Assembly: GCA_947623455.1 (NCBI GenBank)
Contig: OX392534.1
Coordinates: 32,610,926-32,674,925 of the forward strand
Direction of reading: 5' to 3'
Origin: Mimachlamys varia
Taxonomy: Eukaryota; Mollusca; Bivalvia; Pectinida; Pectinidae
DNA: 64,000 nt
The position numbers and the translations under genes are program-made. Shown in pieces: positions 12,644 through 24,455 of the stretch. Under the pieces are notes generated by a model. That model had not been told where the DNA came from, made no database searches, and saw nothing but the letters and a program-made list of their open reading frames with translations. Positions within the stretch are counted from its first letter, which is position 1; every line of letters starts with the position of its first letter.

Positions 12644-13030
12644 AGGCCCAATATACGTAACTTTTGGTAAAACCTGAAGCGAAATTAAGCCTAATAACTT
12701 ATTATATTTATAGATTTAGTTAAGATTAACTGATATCAGCAATATTCAAGGTGAATTCTTTCGCAATTACCGGTACAGCAGCAGTTGAAACACGTTATTT
12801 GTAAACACGCGTCCATTTCAAACCGTCTTCTAACCTTCGGTTTGTTGATGAAGTGGGCCCCACCTGAATTATTTCCAATTCTTAGGATTTTTTTGTCAAG
12901 AGTTTCTTGTTAGTAACCGCTCAGGTTTACTTCGTTTTAGGCTTATTTTTGCATGGTTATCAGTCGGATTTTTTTTCAGAATTTTTTAGAATCACCAAAA
13001 TTTCCTGAAGTTACGTATATAATTGTGCCT
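12644..13030. mobile_element. MITE with TTAA target duplication (Kolobok- or piggyBac-type)
   Basis: The termini are inverted: AGGCCCAATATACGTAACTT on the left and, on the other strand from the right end, AGGCACAATTATATACGTAAC. TTAA flanks both ends (12640-12643 and 13031-13034). TTAA duplications are typical of the Kolobok and piggyBac superfamilies; termini beginning AGG fit Kolobok better. The 387-bp body holds no transposase. Confidence 0.75.
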
Positions 13031-14480
13031 TTAAAGTGTTCCAAAATACACTTTAGCAATTCACGCTATTATGACCTTGTTATTGATCTAAAACATAAAT
13101 TCAGCACCTTACACTCTTAGATATCATAAGTGCACAAGCATTAAGCCAGTATTCCAGAACTAATAAACAAATTGGTTTTAATGTCTCAAGCCAATGAGTG
13201 TCCTTTTATTTGTGTAAGTGTGTTATCATATTGCTCCATAACCAAATCCAGGGTACATCTCAACCGAACACAACAAAAACACTCTAATATTCCAGTACGA
13301 AAAAAAAAAACATGGCCGACTGAGATATCGACTCGTTCAACAGACCGATACTCAGCCTTCATCAGAAATACACACATAACCTCTCTTCCGTTTCCAAATC
13401 AAATTCTATTTGGCAGAAATAATTTGATTTTTACTTCATCAGCTACAAAAATATGTCACTTTGCGCTGGATATTTTTGTAGCTGCTTCAGCACCACTCTG
13501 AGAAATTGACCTACACCTGACCTTGACCTTGGTCTCAACCAACTTGATGATTGGACGGTTCCGAAGATCTAGTTACGCGTCTTGAGGCGAATATGAAAGA
13601 AGACAGCTTTTTTTCCCCATCATAACTATGTAGAAATGAGTAGGTGTACAAACACTTGGCCAGCTTACCGAAGTGCGAAGAGCTAATGACATTTTCGTAC
13701 CTAACACATCATATCTGGACAGCTAGACGGACATCGTGTTAAACCTCCATTCCTTCTGGCTGTTTTTTTTTTCTAAAATGAAAGGGCCCCGGGTCATGCC
13801 TTTTTTTTCAAAACATGTCCCAGGCTTATTTGCATGCTAAATATTTTAACTGATTATAAAAATAATTGCAGTAAAGCAGTATTCCAGAACCAAATCAATA
13901 CAACTCCCGGGCCACCTCCCACCCCCATTTTAGTCATGATATCCAAAATCATATTTGCTACAGCAATTCCCAAACCTTATAGCGTCCAAATCTCATGTAA
14001 TGCTTGAAGGAAACCTTCAGATTGTATTAATGAAGTAATTGATTGATGATTTTTTCAGGGTGCATGAAATTAAACTACACCATGAATAAATATGAATGAT
14101 GATAACTTGATAAGGAAGAGGGTAATGCATCTATATTGTAAAGTAATGAAAATGTGATAATTGGAAATTTCGGTGAGTGAAAATGTTAACATTGTTATCA
14201 TTTGAACAGATTGCAAAATGGAAATTTTCATGGTGGCAATTACATCTAAAATTCTTTGGCAATATATTTACCATAAATATATATTTTCATGTCATATATT
14301 TTCATGCTAATCAAACACAAACATTTTCATACTATGAAAATCTCAACTTGTGTACAGAATGGAGGGCTATAACTATATTTAAGATGGGGTAAAATTTCAA
14401 TGGTTCTTACACATTCCACAGCCTCATATCTTGTTGAATAACATGAAATATAAACAAAGTTTTAACGCAATGCATACATT
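13031..14480. other. Non-coding; one perfect hairpin and one repeat fragment
   Basis: A perfect 14-bp stem (AGCTACAAAAATAT at 13441-13454 and its complement at 13470-13483, 15-nt loop) is present. At about 13509 'tgaccttgaccttgg' resembles the element at 18892-19561 and may be a fragment of it. Open frames at 13172-13501 overlap these and are not supported as genes. Confidence 0.55.
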
Positions 14481-14610
14481 CTAACCGTTAAGCTCCTACA
14501 ATGCACAATATGTAGGTATCAACGGGCTAGGGTTCGATTCCACAATCGGATGCGAGTTGTCCGTGCTAGCCAGGAGAGAAACTTTGGAAAGTTTTCATTC
14601 AAATAAATCA
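14481..14610 (+). mobile_element. SINE-like fragment with B box
   Basis: 'aaccgttaagctcctac' (A-box-like) and GGGTTCGATTCC (B box) are followed by 'acaatcggatgcga', similar to 'acaaccggacgtga' in the SINE at 23508. The body after the head is not conserved, so this is probably a truncated copy. Confidence 0.45.
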
Positions 14611-14654
14611 ATAATTTAACGTCCTGGACAATTAAAAACTATACCCAACATAGG

Positions 14655-14755
14655 AAAGTATATAATAGCTCCGACCACAGGTCGAGAATTTAAATTAAGC
14701 TCCTACCACATGTCAGCAGAGAAATTATCCTCTAACCACAAGTAAGACATTTTGT
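14655..14755. repeat. Degenerate triplet of 'agctcc(g/t)accacaggtc' units
   Basis: Three imperfect copies, about 45 bp apart, of a phrase like 'gctcctaccacatgtc'. A small, old repeat. Confidence 0.4.
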
Positions 14756-15073
14756 ATAGTACTATAAGGTTAAGTGTTTTCATCCGTTATGTCCATGACC
14801 TTTGAACTTTACCCCATCTACTATAATCCTATTGATCCTACATTTTTTTAAAGAAAAATACTTATAAAAACCTTGTAACCTGAGTGATGCCAATTTTCTT
14901 GCCTGTCTTCCCATGCAGGTATAATGATGTTTCTCTGACCTGACAAACTATTATAAATGTTTATGCTGTAGGAATATATACTGGACTGTACCTGTATTGT
15001 ATTTGGTCTATCAAATTACCATGGTACATGATATTGTACAAAAACATTACAGAAGGCAACAGTGGGTAACAAT

Positions 15074-16350
15074 AGCCCTGAACCACAGGGTTTTGTACCA
15101 TTCACAATCACTATGGCCCTGAACCACAGGGATTTGTACCATTCACAATCACTATAGCCCTGAACCACAGGGATTTGTACCATTCACAATCACTATAGCC
15201 CTGAACCACAGGGATTTGTACCATTTAAAATCACTATAGCTCTGAACCAAAGAGTTTTTTTAACCATCTACAATCACTGTAGCCCTGAACCAAAGGGATT
15301 TGTACCATTTAAAATCACTATAGCTCTGAACCAAAGAGTTTTTTTAACCATCTACAATCACTATAGCCCTGAACCACAGGGATTTGTACCATTTAAAATC
15401 ACTATAGCTCTGAACCAAAGAGTTTTTTTAACCATCTACAATCACTGTAGCCCTGAACCAAAGGGATTTGTACCATTCACAATCACTATAGCCCTGAACC
15501 AAAGAGTTTTGGACCGTCTACAATCACTATAGCCTTGAACCAAAGGGTTTTGGACCGTCTACAGTCACTATAGCCTGGAACCAAAGGGTTTTGGACCGTC
15601 TACAGTCACTATAACCCTGAACCACAGGGTTTTGGACCGTCTACAATCCCTATAGCCTTGAACCAAAGGGTTTTGGACCGTCAACAATCACTATAGCCTG
15701 GAACCAAAGGGTTTTGGACCGTCTACAATCACTATAGCCTGGAACCAAAGAGTTTTGGACCATCAACAATCACTATAGCCTGGAACCAAAGGGTTTTGGA
15801 CCGTCAACAATCACTATAGCCTGGAACCAAAGGGTTTTGGACCGTCTACAATCACAATAGCCTGGAACCAAATGGTTTTGGACTGTCTACAATCACTATA
15901 GCCTTGAACCAAAGGGTTTTGGACCGTCTACAGTCACAATAGCCTTGAACCACAGGGTTTTGGACCCTCTACAGTCACTATAGCCTTGAACCAAAGGGTT
16001 TTGGACCGTCAACAATCACTATAGCCTTGAACCAAAGGGTTTTGGACTGTCAATAATCACTATAGCCTGGAACCAAAGGGTTTTGGACCGTCTACAATCA
16101 CAATAGCCTGGAACCAAAGGGTTTTGGACTGTCTACAATCACTAAAGCCTTGAGCTAAAGAGTTTTCGACCGTCTACAATCACTATAGCCTTGAACCAAA
16201 GGGTTTTGGACCGTCTACAGTCACTATAGCCTTGAACCAAAGGGTTCTGGACCGTCTACAGTCACTATAGCCTTGAACCACAGGATTTTGGATCGTTTAC
16301 AATCACTATAGGCTTGAGCCAAAGGGTTTTGGACCGTCTACATTCACTAT
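15074..16350. repeat. 41-bp minisatellite, about 31 copies, two sequence phases
   Basis: The unit is like AGCCTTGAACCAAAGGGTTT then 'tggaccgtctacaatcactat'. Up to about 15480 the units are of the 'gggatttgtaccatt' type, and some alternate with 'gagtttttttaaccatctac' units to form a two-unit repeat of about 82 bp. After that almost all units are of the 'ggttttggaccgtc' type. The early units contain a small hairpin (CCCTG aacca CAGGG). Confidence 0.96.
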
Positions 16351-16475
16351 AAGTAAAACACAACCGAACCAAACCAAAACCAAATGAAATTATTAATGTC
16401 AGAAAACAAGAAGAACAGGAATTGATAAACTGATGATGCAATTTTGTCACCCTCAAATACTACCTTATTTAATTA

Positions 16476-16914
16476 CAGTGCATTCCTCTTTATATCATGT
16501 TGTATTTGTCAGACAAAAACATGATATTTACAGGAGTGTGACTTAAGAGAAACATGTTTTTTCCACTAAATCTAGTGCATTTCCAATCTTCATAACTAAA
16601 AGTAAGCTATTCAATGTACATATGAAGATGCTTCAATATATATAGATAACATTATTTCAATTAAAAATCATTTTGGGGTTGTTTTTAATTTTCTATGCAA
16701 CATTTTGTACAAGTTGTATCTGAAATCAATGGAAATGGCATCATTTTCTGGATATTTTATGTGATTGGTTAAAAAAACATGATATTAAGAGGAATTCACC
16801 TCAAAATACAAAACAAATTACTTAGATTTTATAGAGAAAAATGGTGCTTGGGAAAAAACATGATATAAAGAGGAATGTGATATTAACAGGGGTGACATTA
16901 GGTGAAGTGAACTG
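16476..16914. mobile_element. Tc1/mariner-pogo-like MITE, copy 1
   Basis: It begins CAGTGCATTCCTC after TA (16474-16475) and ends with 'gtgaagtgaactg' before TA (16915-16916), giving imperfect inverted termini and TA duplications as in pogo/Tigger-type elements. The subterminal motif 'aacatgatattaagaggaat' recurs several times in both orientations. The 439-bp body lacks a transposase. Copies also lie at 17129-17424 (part of a duplication) and 18510-19640. Confidence 0.7.
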
Positions 16915-17105
16915 TACCACTTTTGTTTTTTCTACTTTCTACATGTAGGTAATTCTTTTTTTTCACAACATAACAGCATAAGCACAATCGTGTAAAATAA
17001 ACCAAATTCATCACGTAACACTGTCCTATTACCACGCTAGACTTTTTATGTTTCAGTTTATTTCATTTCATGGAAAAATCGTGATCAAAGCTTCATACAA
17101 TAAGG
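16619..17105. repeat. Tandem segmental duplication, copy A (about 487 bp)
   Basis: This segment recurs at 17129-17615, offset by exactly 510 bp, with no difference that I could find. It contains the right two-thirds of the pogo-like MITE and 190 bp of flank, so the duplication happened after the MITE insertion. Confidence 0.92.
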
Positions 17106-17128
17106 AACTGTATCATGTATCATGTAAA

Positions 17129-17615
17129 CATATGAAGATGCTTCAATATATATAGATAACATTATTTCAATTAAAAATCATTTTGGGGTTGTTTTTAATT
17201 TTCTATGCAACATTTTGTACAAGTTGTATCTGAAATCAATGGAAATGGCATCATTTTCTGGATATTTTATGTGATTGGTTAAAAAAACATGATATTAAGA
17301 GGAATTCACCTCAAAATACAAAACAAATTACTTAGATTTTATAGAGAAAAATGGTGCTTGGGAAAAAACATGATATAAAGAGGAATGTGATATTAACAGG
17401 GGTGACATTAGGTGAAGTGAACTGTACCACTTTTGTTTTTTCTACTTTCTACATGTAGGTAATTCTTTTTTTTCACAACATAACAGCATAAGCACAATCG
17501 TGTAAAATAAACCAAATTCATCACGTAACACTGTCCTATTACCACGCTAGACTTTTTATGTTTCAGTTTATTTCATTTCATGGAAAAATCGTGATCAAAG
17601 CTTCATACAATAAGG
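17129..17615. repeat. Tandem segmental duplication, copy B (about 487 bp)
   Basis: Identical partner of 16619-17105, separated from it by a short spacer rich in 'atcatgta'. The MITE part of this copy lacks its left end. Confidence 0.92.
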
Positions 17616-18063
17616 CAAATTATTTCAATTTTACAATGCCAGATGTTTATGCTCATAAAATGTCAAAGTTACAAATTGTGTATTTTCTAACGTACGAATC
17701 GTACCGCTGTCTATCATCAAACAGACCCAGTAACGTGGGTCTGATTAGATAAATCGTAAAAATTGTCGAAACGTGTACAAAGCTACTCAACACATTTCAA
17801 GCAATGATAGTTTTATTGTTCTCAAAGAGGCGGCTGTTTCTTTTTTAATGTCAAAGAGTCACATCTGTATATAAAATTGTACGAAATGAACACAAGGTCA
17901 TTATCATCCTCTGTACTATAACAATTTGTGACAATATTAGATTCTACTGTGATTTCTCATTTAAATGATCAGGTCGTAATCAATAAATAATAATAATTTG
18001 ACATTCTTATATATTGCTTTATCACAATTGATAGACCATTTCAAAGCGTTATCTAAGGTTAAT
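17616..18063. other. Non-coding; one short hairpin
   Basis: A perfect 8-bp stem (CAGACCCA 17722-17729, TGGGTCTG 17736-17743, 6-nt loop) is the only structure seen. Confidence 0.55.
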
Positions 18064-18320
18064 TAAAGGGCCTTAGCAAGCAGTCAATATCGTTCTCAAC
18101 TCCTTGGGGAGCATGCAACCGGTACTACCATTTCGGTGCTCACAGCTAGTATTCTCCGATATCTAGCACTGCCCAACCAAGTACTCATTTACAGCTGAGT
18201 AGACTGGAACAAACGGAGTAAAGTATTTTGCTCAAAGATACAAGTGCCGCGGCCGGGACTCGAACTTGTAGCCCTTCAATCACGTGCCCGGCATCCTACC
18301 ACAGGACCGCTGTGCCTCAT
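18064..18320 (-). mobile_element. tRNA-derived SINE (minus strand)
   Basis: Read on the minus strand it starts 'gaggcacagcggtcctgtgg' (A-box region) and has B box AAGTTCGAGTCCCGG, then a body with 'cttgtatctttgagcaaaat' and 'ccagtctactcagctgtaa'. The order of head then unrelated body is typical of SINEs. It belongs to a different family from the copies at 10224 and 56380. No clear target duplication was found. Confidence 0.7.
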
Positions 18321-18509
18321 TACTACATTATACATACAATGCAGCCTGGTTTGGTAAACTGAGCTAGATCGAGAGATGATGAAATCTGGGACACTGGGAA
18401 AAATCACAAATTGGTAAAACAATCATTAAAAAAACTGTATAAGTGGTTGGTGAAAAGTGGGACAGAGAGATTTTGGTAATTCAGGTTCATTGGACAACTA
18501 AATTAAGTA

Positions 18510-19640
18510 CAGTGCACTCCTCTTAATATCATGTTGCATTTGTCAGACAAAAACATGATATTAACAGGAATGTGACATTAAGAGAAACATGTTTTTCCAC
18601 TAAATCTAGTATATTTCCAATTTCCGTAACTAAAAGTAAGCTATTCAATGTTCATATGAAGATGTTTCAATATAGACAACATTATTTCAATTAAAAATCA
18701 TTTTTGGGGTTATTTTTTATTTTCTATGCAACATTTTGTACAAGTTTTATCTGAAATCAATGGAAATGACATCATTTTCTTGATATTTTATGTGACTGGT
18801 TAAAAAAAAACATGATACTAAGAGGAATTCACCTCAAAATAAATTATATTAACCAAATAAAATTACATAGATTATATAGAGAGACAAGAATTCCACTGAA
18901 GTGTATGTGGCGCCTGCGCAGCAAGTTGGGAGATAAGTTTTTAGGAGCTATCTATGGATATGCTTTTTATCAGTTCAAAGTTGAATAGAAACAGTGACCT
19001 TGACCTTGATCGAGCACTTTTGGTAAGGAAGCACTGTATGAAGTTTGTGTTTGATTGGCCCAGGAAAAGTGATTTTCTATTTATAGTAACAGTGACTTTG
19101 ACCTTTGACCTTCGACCCTGAAAAGCAATCCCAAGCGAGCACTTTTGGTAAGGAAGCACTGTATGAAGTTTGAGTTTGATTGGCCCAAGGAAACTCAAGT
19201 TATCGCACGGAAACCGATTTTCTATTTATAGCAACAGTGACCTTGACCTTTGACCCTGAAAAGCAATCCCAAGCGAGCACTTTTGGTAAGGAAGCACTGT
19301 ATGAAGTTTGAGTTTGATTGGCCCAAGGAAACTCAAGTTATCGCACGGAAACCGATTTTCCATTTATAGCGACAGTGACCTTGACCTTTGACCCTGAAAA
19401 GCAATCCCAAGTGAGCACTGTTGGTAAGGAAGCACTGTATGAAGTTTGAGCTTGATTGGCCCAAGGAAACTCAAGTTATCGCACGGAAACTGTTGGTGCA
19501 GACGCCGCCGCCGCCGACGCTGTCGACATAGTGATCCCTACATGTCGCCTTTTCAGGCGACACAAGAATGGTACTTGGGAAAAACATGATATAAAGAAGA
19601 ATGTGATATTAACAGGGGTTTTAGTAAGTGGAGTCCACTG
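18510..19640. mobile_element. Tc1/mariner-pogo-like MITE, copy 3, interrupted by another element
   Basis: Left terminus CAGTGCACTCCTC follows TA (18508-18509); right terminus GGAGTCCACTG precedes TA (19641-19642). Its body aligns with the copy at 16476-16914, but is split at 18892-19561 by an inserted element. Removing that insert and one duplication restores the alignment. Confidence 0.78.
18892..19561. mobile_element. Inserted repeat element with 'tgaccttgacctttgacc' modules
   Basis: It is bounded by an exact 8-bp duplication ACAAGAAT (18884-18891 and 19562-19569). Inside are four direct copies of a module (anchors 'gagcac' at 19012, 19137, 19275 and 19413; periods 125, 138 and 138 bp). 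Each includes 'cagtgaccttgacc...', 'ggtaaggaagcactgtatga' and 'tttgattggcccaa'. The right end has a short GC-rich 'gacgccgccgccgcc' run and finishes in a terminal hairpin GTCGCCTTTTCAGGCGAC (19544-19561). No inverted termini or reverse transcriptase are seen, so the class is unknown. Confidence 0.8.
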
Positions 19641-19642
19641 TA

Positions 19643-20520
19643 GTACACATGAAAACCTGGAAATGGGACAACAGACTTAGTATTGGTGACTGGTGACAAC
19701 AGGATAGTAGTGGCTTAGATGATGGGACAACCAGACAGATGATGATTAGATTCAACAAGGCTTGAATGTACATGCTCCAAAAACTATTAAATAACATTTT
19801 CAAAGGTGTTAGATGTTATTTATCAGTAAGAGAACTCGAATGAAATAAGCAGCAACTCTAAGGGTCTAAACAGGTCTGTTAGACCTTTAATAGTGTTTGT
19901 AGAGATTTATATCGCCAATACAAAGAAAAGCTTGTTCACAGTAGCATGTTCGATAATAAAGAAAATCTCCTTTTAAATCCGGGAACTATAACCAAGTTAT
20001 AAAATCTACAATAACAGCTTTCTGAAACACCACAGTAGTCGTAAACTGCCGATCATAAGTACCTCCGTATCACTTTGAATGAAAGAAAAAAAATCAACCA
20101 CAAAACCTTCCTTTACAAATTTCTGATGTATGGGCAGATTTTAAGATGACTGCTCAAAACTACAGGCTCTTAGATACTCTACATGGGGTTCAGGTAGAAA
20201 GCTATCATACTTTATAATACAAGTACTTCATTTGTTGAATATAACCCCCCTCCCCCCTCCGTATCAAGGTGGGACTAAACCCACCTGTAGTCTCAGTTGG
20301 ATATTACTTAGTATGGTAGCAAGTTTAAGCTTCATGTATGTTTATATATTCAGAGTTTAGTAAGCTAGGTATAGGTATCAATGCTTTTCAATCTTTTTAT
20401 ATATACACTTTTTAACCTGCCTGATCTGGAACACAGCTGGTACCAAAAATATCCCACTGGGTTTTTATAGTCTCTGACGTTGATTGACAACATCTTGAAT
20501 GACTTTTTACTTCATACATA
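19643..20520. other. Non-coding, nothing recognised
   Basis: No feature apart from a short C-rich tract near 20246. Confidence 0.6.
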
Positions 20521-21150
20521 ACAAGAGGCCCATGGGGCCTTAACGGTCATCTAGCTGACTATATAACACAGTGATGCACTTTTTTGGTCAATTCAAGTAT
20601 AATTGATATGTCAGAAATCAAGGACACCTGAACAAGTAGTTATGGTAACACAAATTTGACATCATTCATCAATGGTGTAAGTTGGGGAGTTTGGGGGGTT
20701 TTGTTCAAAATGCCTGCCATATTAGATTTTAGGCCAACCCATAAAATATCAACACTTATAATTGTTAAGGACTATCTCAGGATCATTTTCAAGCAAATTT
20801 GAGCTCAACTGCATCTGTGAAAATGAGATTAAGTTTAAGTTGTGTTTTTTTTAAAATAGCAAAAATGGCAGCCATATTGGATTTCTGGATATCAGACAAG
20901 CTAAAAAATTAACAACACTTTGTCAGAACCATCATCTCAGGATCATTTCAAGCAAGTCTAAACTCAAACCCAATCAATGGTGAAACTTGAGAAGAAGTTT
21001 GAAATGTGTTTTTCAAAATGGCGGCCATTTTGGAATTCAGACCGGCCCAAAAAATAACAACACTTGGTCAGACCATTTCAGGATCATTTCAGGCAAGTTT
21101 CAGCTTAATTCCACCGCCGCAACTTGAGGAGAAGTTTGAAATGTGAAAAC
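20521..21150. mobile_element. Dispersed-repeat remnant ('acaagaggcccatggggcc' family)
   Basis: Starts ACAAGAGGCCCATGGGGCCT, a phrase I associate with abundant molluscan repeats. About three degenerate modules of roughly 150 bp follow, each with 'aaaatggc(a/g)gccat(a/t)ttgga', 'aacaacactt.gtcag' and 'ctcaggatcatttcaagcaag'. No coding capacity is visible. Confidence 0.6.
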
Positions 21151-23507
21151 TTTATGCACTGTGAGCAGATGCCGTGTAAAACAAAGCTTAAGACTGTGTT
21201 CTTAAGGTGTAACGATGCATCAATGAATCATATATTTCTAGTGTATCAATGCATGGAAGCATTGCGCCGATAGTATAGCAATACTTCAAAATTTGTATAC
21301 GGACAGAAATAATTCAAGAATGCATGGCTTATTTGACCACCATTTAATATTCAGCATGGAATATAGACACTTTTGATTTGTTTTAAATCAAGAATAGATA
21401 ACTTTCAAATCAAGGAAAGCTTGTACAGAAATATTTGACAAGTACCGTGATAGGCGTATCATATCATGACCAATGTATCACGATACGTGATATGTCAATA
21501 TAGACAGGTTTCTGGTATAGACAGGGCCAGTCAAGAATGATTATACTGCAAAATACATATAGTTATTTATGTAACTTACAGACGTAAAAAAAAAAAACTT
21601 GTTCAAAATTAAAAGCTGTCGATGTTTAAAATTACACATTCTACAAATGAATCCCATTTTTGAGATATTTGAAAAAGGATTTCATAACACAGAAGATTTT
21701 CATCTTTGAGTAAGTTTTACGAGTCTATCAATGAATTAATTACATAGGTATGTATATACACAGTAAATTTACATATATCTGTATACACATGTCTCACAGT
21801 GTATAATTATATACGAACTTTAAAGATTTAAATGTCTCTGATACCTCTCATATAGCACTGTTAAACACATGTTTTATTCACTTGAAACTACATGTTCCGT
21901 GTCAGATATCCGATCTTACGTTGGATTTCAAATAAACTTCACATGTAAATTATAATTAGAATGTTGAAAGAAAAATACATCTCTCTTACAGTCGTAAATC
22001 ATCGTTATATCAGCTGTCATCAGATATCAACAAACTATTAAAACTAGATCCCTCGTAAACCAATACCCACAGGACGAATAGATGTACTTCACGTTCTCAA
22101 TGCATGCTATGTAAAAAATATTTGTTAAGAGTATACTTGAAACACTTGCAATATTGTGAAATCATAATCGTTTACCATATTCCCCCTAATAATTACATAA
22201 CATCATATTTATCGTGCATTATTAATTGTTTACTGTATTCACCCTAATAACAACATAATATTGTAGTTACTGTATAAGTTTCCCTTACCATATTCCCCCA
22301 AATAAAGACATGCTATTGATTTCACTGCAAAAATATCCTTTACCCTTTTCCCCTACGTAAGACACCTGTGCCTTATAAATAACCCCTATCTTTTTCTCAT
22401 CTAAAGTCTTTCCATAATTACTGACTTTTGTAAAAATGTATTGTTATCGCAAATTTCAAGGACTTTCAAAAATTCGGCAATCAATCACATAATCACAAAA
22501 CTGTTGGTAGTTAATACAAGCCCAGAGTTTTAGTTACTCAGAATTAAATACGATCGCTGTATACATGCAAACTTTATTGTTCGTTTTGCCAATAGAACTT
22601 AGGGAGTTTTTGAAGCATGAACATGGAAAACTTTGATTTTTACATGCAGAACTTGTTGATATTCAAATTTTTATATAAATCGGCTGCTTACAGGTAATAC
22701 AACAGTCACATAAATTTTTGATAATTAGTATCGCATGTACATTAAACTCACAATAAACAATTCACTTATGTAGTAAATTTCTGGCAACTATACCAGCTGT
22801 AAATTTTATTTGACAATTTTTGTGTAATCTACTTTCCTTAAGATATCATAATGTTATGCCTTAGTTGAGCAGCATGAGATCAAAATTAAGGCTCGCAATT
22901 ATTTCTTTTTCATAGGATTTTCATGAAACATTAAACCTGTTAGTCAAGAGACATTTCTACATATATACACATGTACAAGGCCTTATATCTGTTACTATAT
23001 ATATAATGTTTATACCTAAGTATGGAAAAATCTACTTTCAACTGCCATTCACCCTGAAATTTCACATTAAACCTCTGAATTGGACGAGTTCAAAATGTTT
23101 CTTCGGGGGTAAATGATACATATATATGCCCAACAGTCAGATTTTCTGTTCAGATAAGTGCAAAAACCTTTGGAGATTTTTCCCTTGGCTATTAATTGGC
23201 ATGCAAAATTATTCATCCACATAAGTGCTTTAAAAAGACTTTTTGAAACATATATTTTTATACTTAAGAAAGTGTAGCCTTTATAATGTCCATTTTAATT
23301 AAACTATGGTACTGGTATTTAAAAGCATTAACAACAAAGTTTCTTCAGTGAAACCGATATCAATTTTGTTCCAACAATTACAATTTGGTAGTTAGAAACT
23401 GTATTTTTAACTGTCGCCTTTATTTTTAGTATTAAGAGAATATACCTGTGTTAATGTACAGGCCACCGGTTGTCTCCTCATAATCATTGTAGTGATAATT
23501 AAACTTG
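21151..23507. other. AT-rich non-coding, nothing firm
   Basis: Only a weak repetition of 'accatattccccctaataa' at about 22175, 22235 and 22290. Confidence 0.55.
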
Positions 23508-23735
23508 TGGTCGGATGGTGCAGTGGTTAGGGCACATGCCTAATTTCACCAAAGTGGCCCCAGGGTTTGATTCCACAACCGGACGTGAAATGGTATGGGG
23601 TCACCCACCCGACCATGTGGGTTTTCTCTGGGTACTCCAGTTTCCTCCTACATACAATAAGACCCCTCACCAACAAGAGTGATTAATATAAGTTGAATAT
23701 TAACTTTCATAATTGTTGTAAAATAAATAAAGTTT
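23508..23735 (+). mobile_element. tRNA-derived SINE
   Basis: 'ggtcggatggtgcagtggttagg' contains an A box. GGGTTTGATTCC is a B box. The body has 'gtgggttttctctgggtactccagtttcctcc' in outline, and the tail is 'aaataaataaag'. The approximate duplication ATTAAACTTG / ATTAACTTG flanks it. The copy at 35375 is the same family. Confidence 0.75.
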
Positions 23736-24455
23736 GTATTAACTTGCATGAGGTAACTCACTACATTAAGACCAGTTGATAGCTTATACATGTATTAGGG
23801 CTTTCTCCATTTACAGACCAGTTGTATACACAGTTTTAGCTCCCCCAGGTGACTGTTCTCTTTACAAAATCAATTAAGGAAAACAATTTCAAGCTCAATT
23901 TCATTAAAACCAAATGTAGGAAAACTTTTGAACAATTCGTTTTTGCTATGCTGATGCCTTTTTAACTTAAAGCTGATGCACAACTAATGATGTAAAGTCA
24001 CAGAACTCTGCAAACCAATGTTATAGAGTTAGTGGTTACATCAAGGACGAAAAAAAAGTTTCCGAACATAACTTTAATCATATATAAACAGAACAATACT
24101 CCTGCACTTGCAGACTTTACGATTTTCCGTGGTCGGCAAAGGTGCAAGAATACATTTCTGTACCTAATATGTATACAATTTGTTTTTAATTTACACATCT
24201 AAAAGTACAATAATTGAATTCAAAAGGTCTGTTTTCGCAAGTTTACACAAATATAGTCATAGCACCGAAAGATTTTGTTTAGCTTCCAACAAGCGGAAGC
24301 ATTTTCATAATGTTGCATACCGTAATATAAAGGCATCAACAAGTCGTTGTACCGTTTCTACTTCAGAGACAATGTACAAGAAAATTAAAATCTAATGGAT
24401 GATAATTGAAGTAATTTCTTCATCCTGATCGTATAAATTATTATGTGATGATGCT
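23736..24455. other. Non-coding, nothing recognised
   Basis: Two short overlapping open frames on opposite strands (23998-24395) match nothing known to me and have no splice context. Confidence 0.55.
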
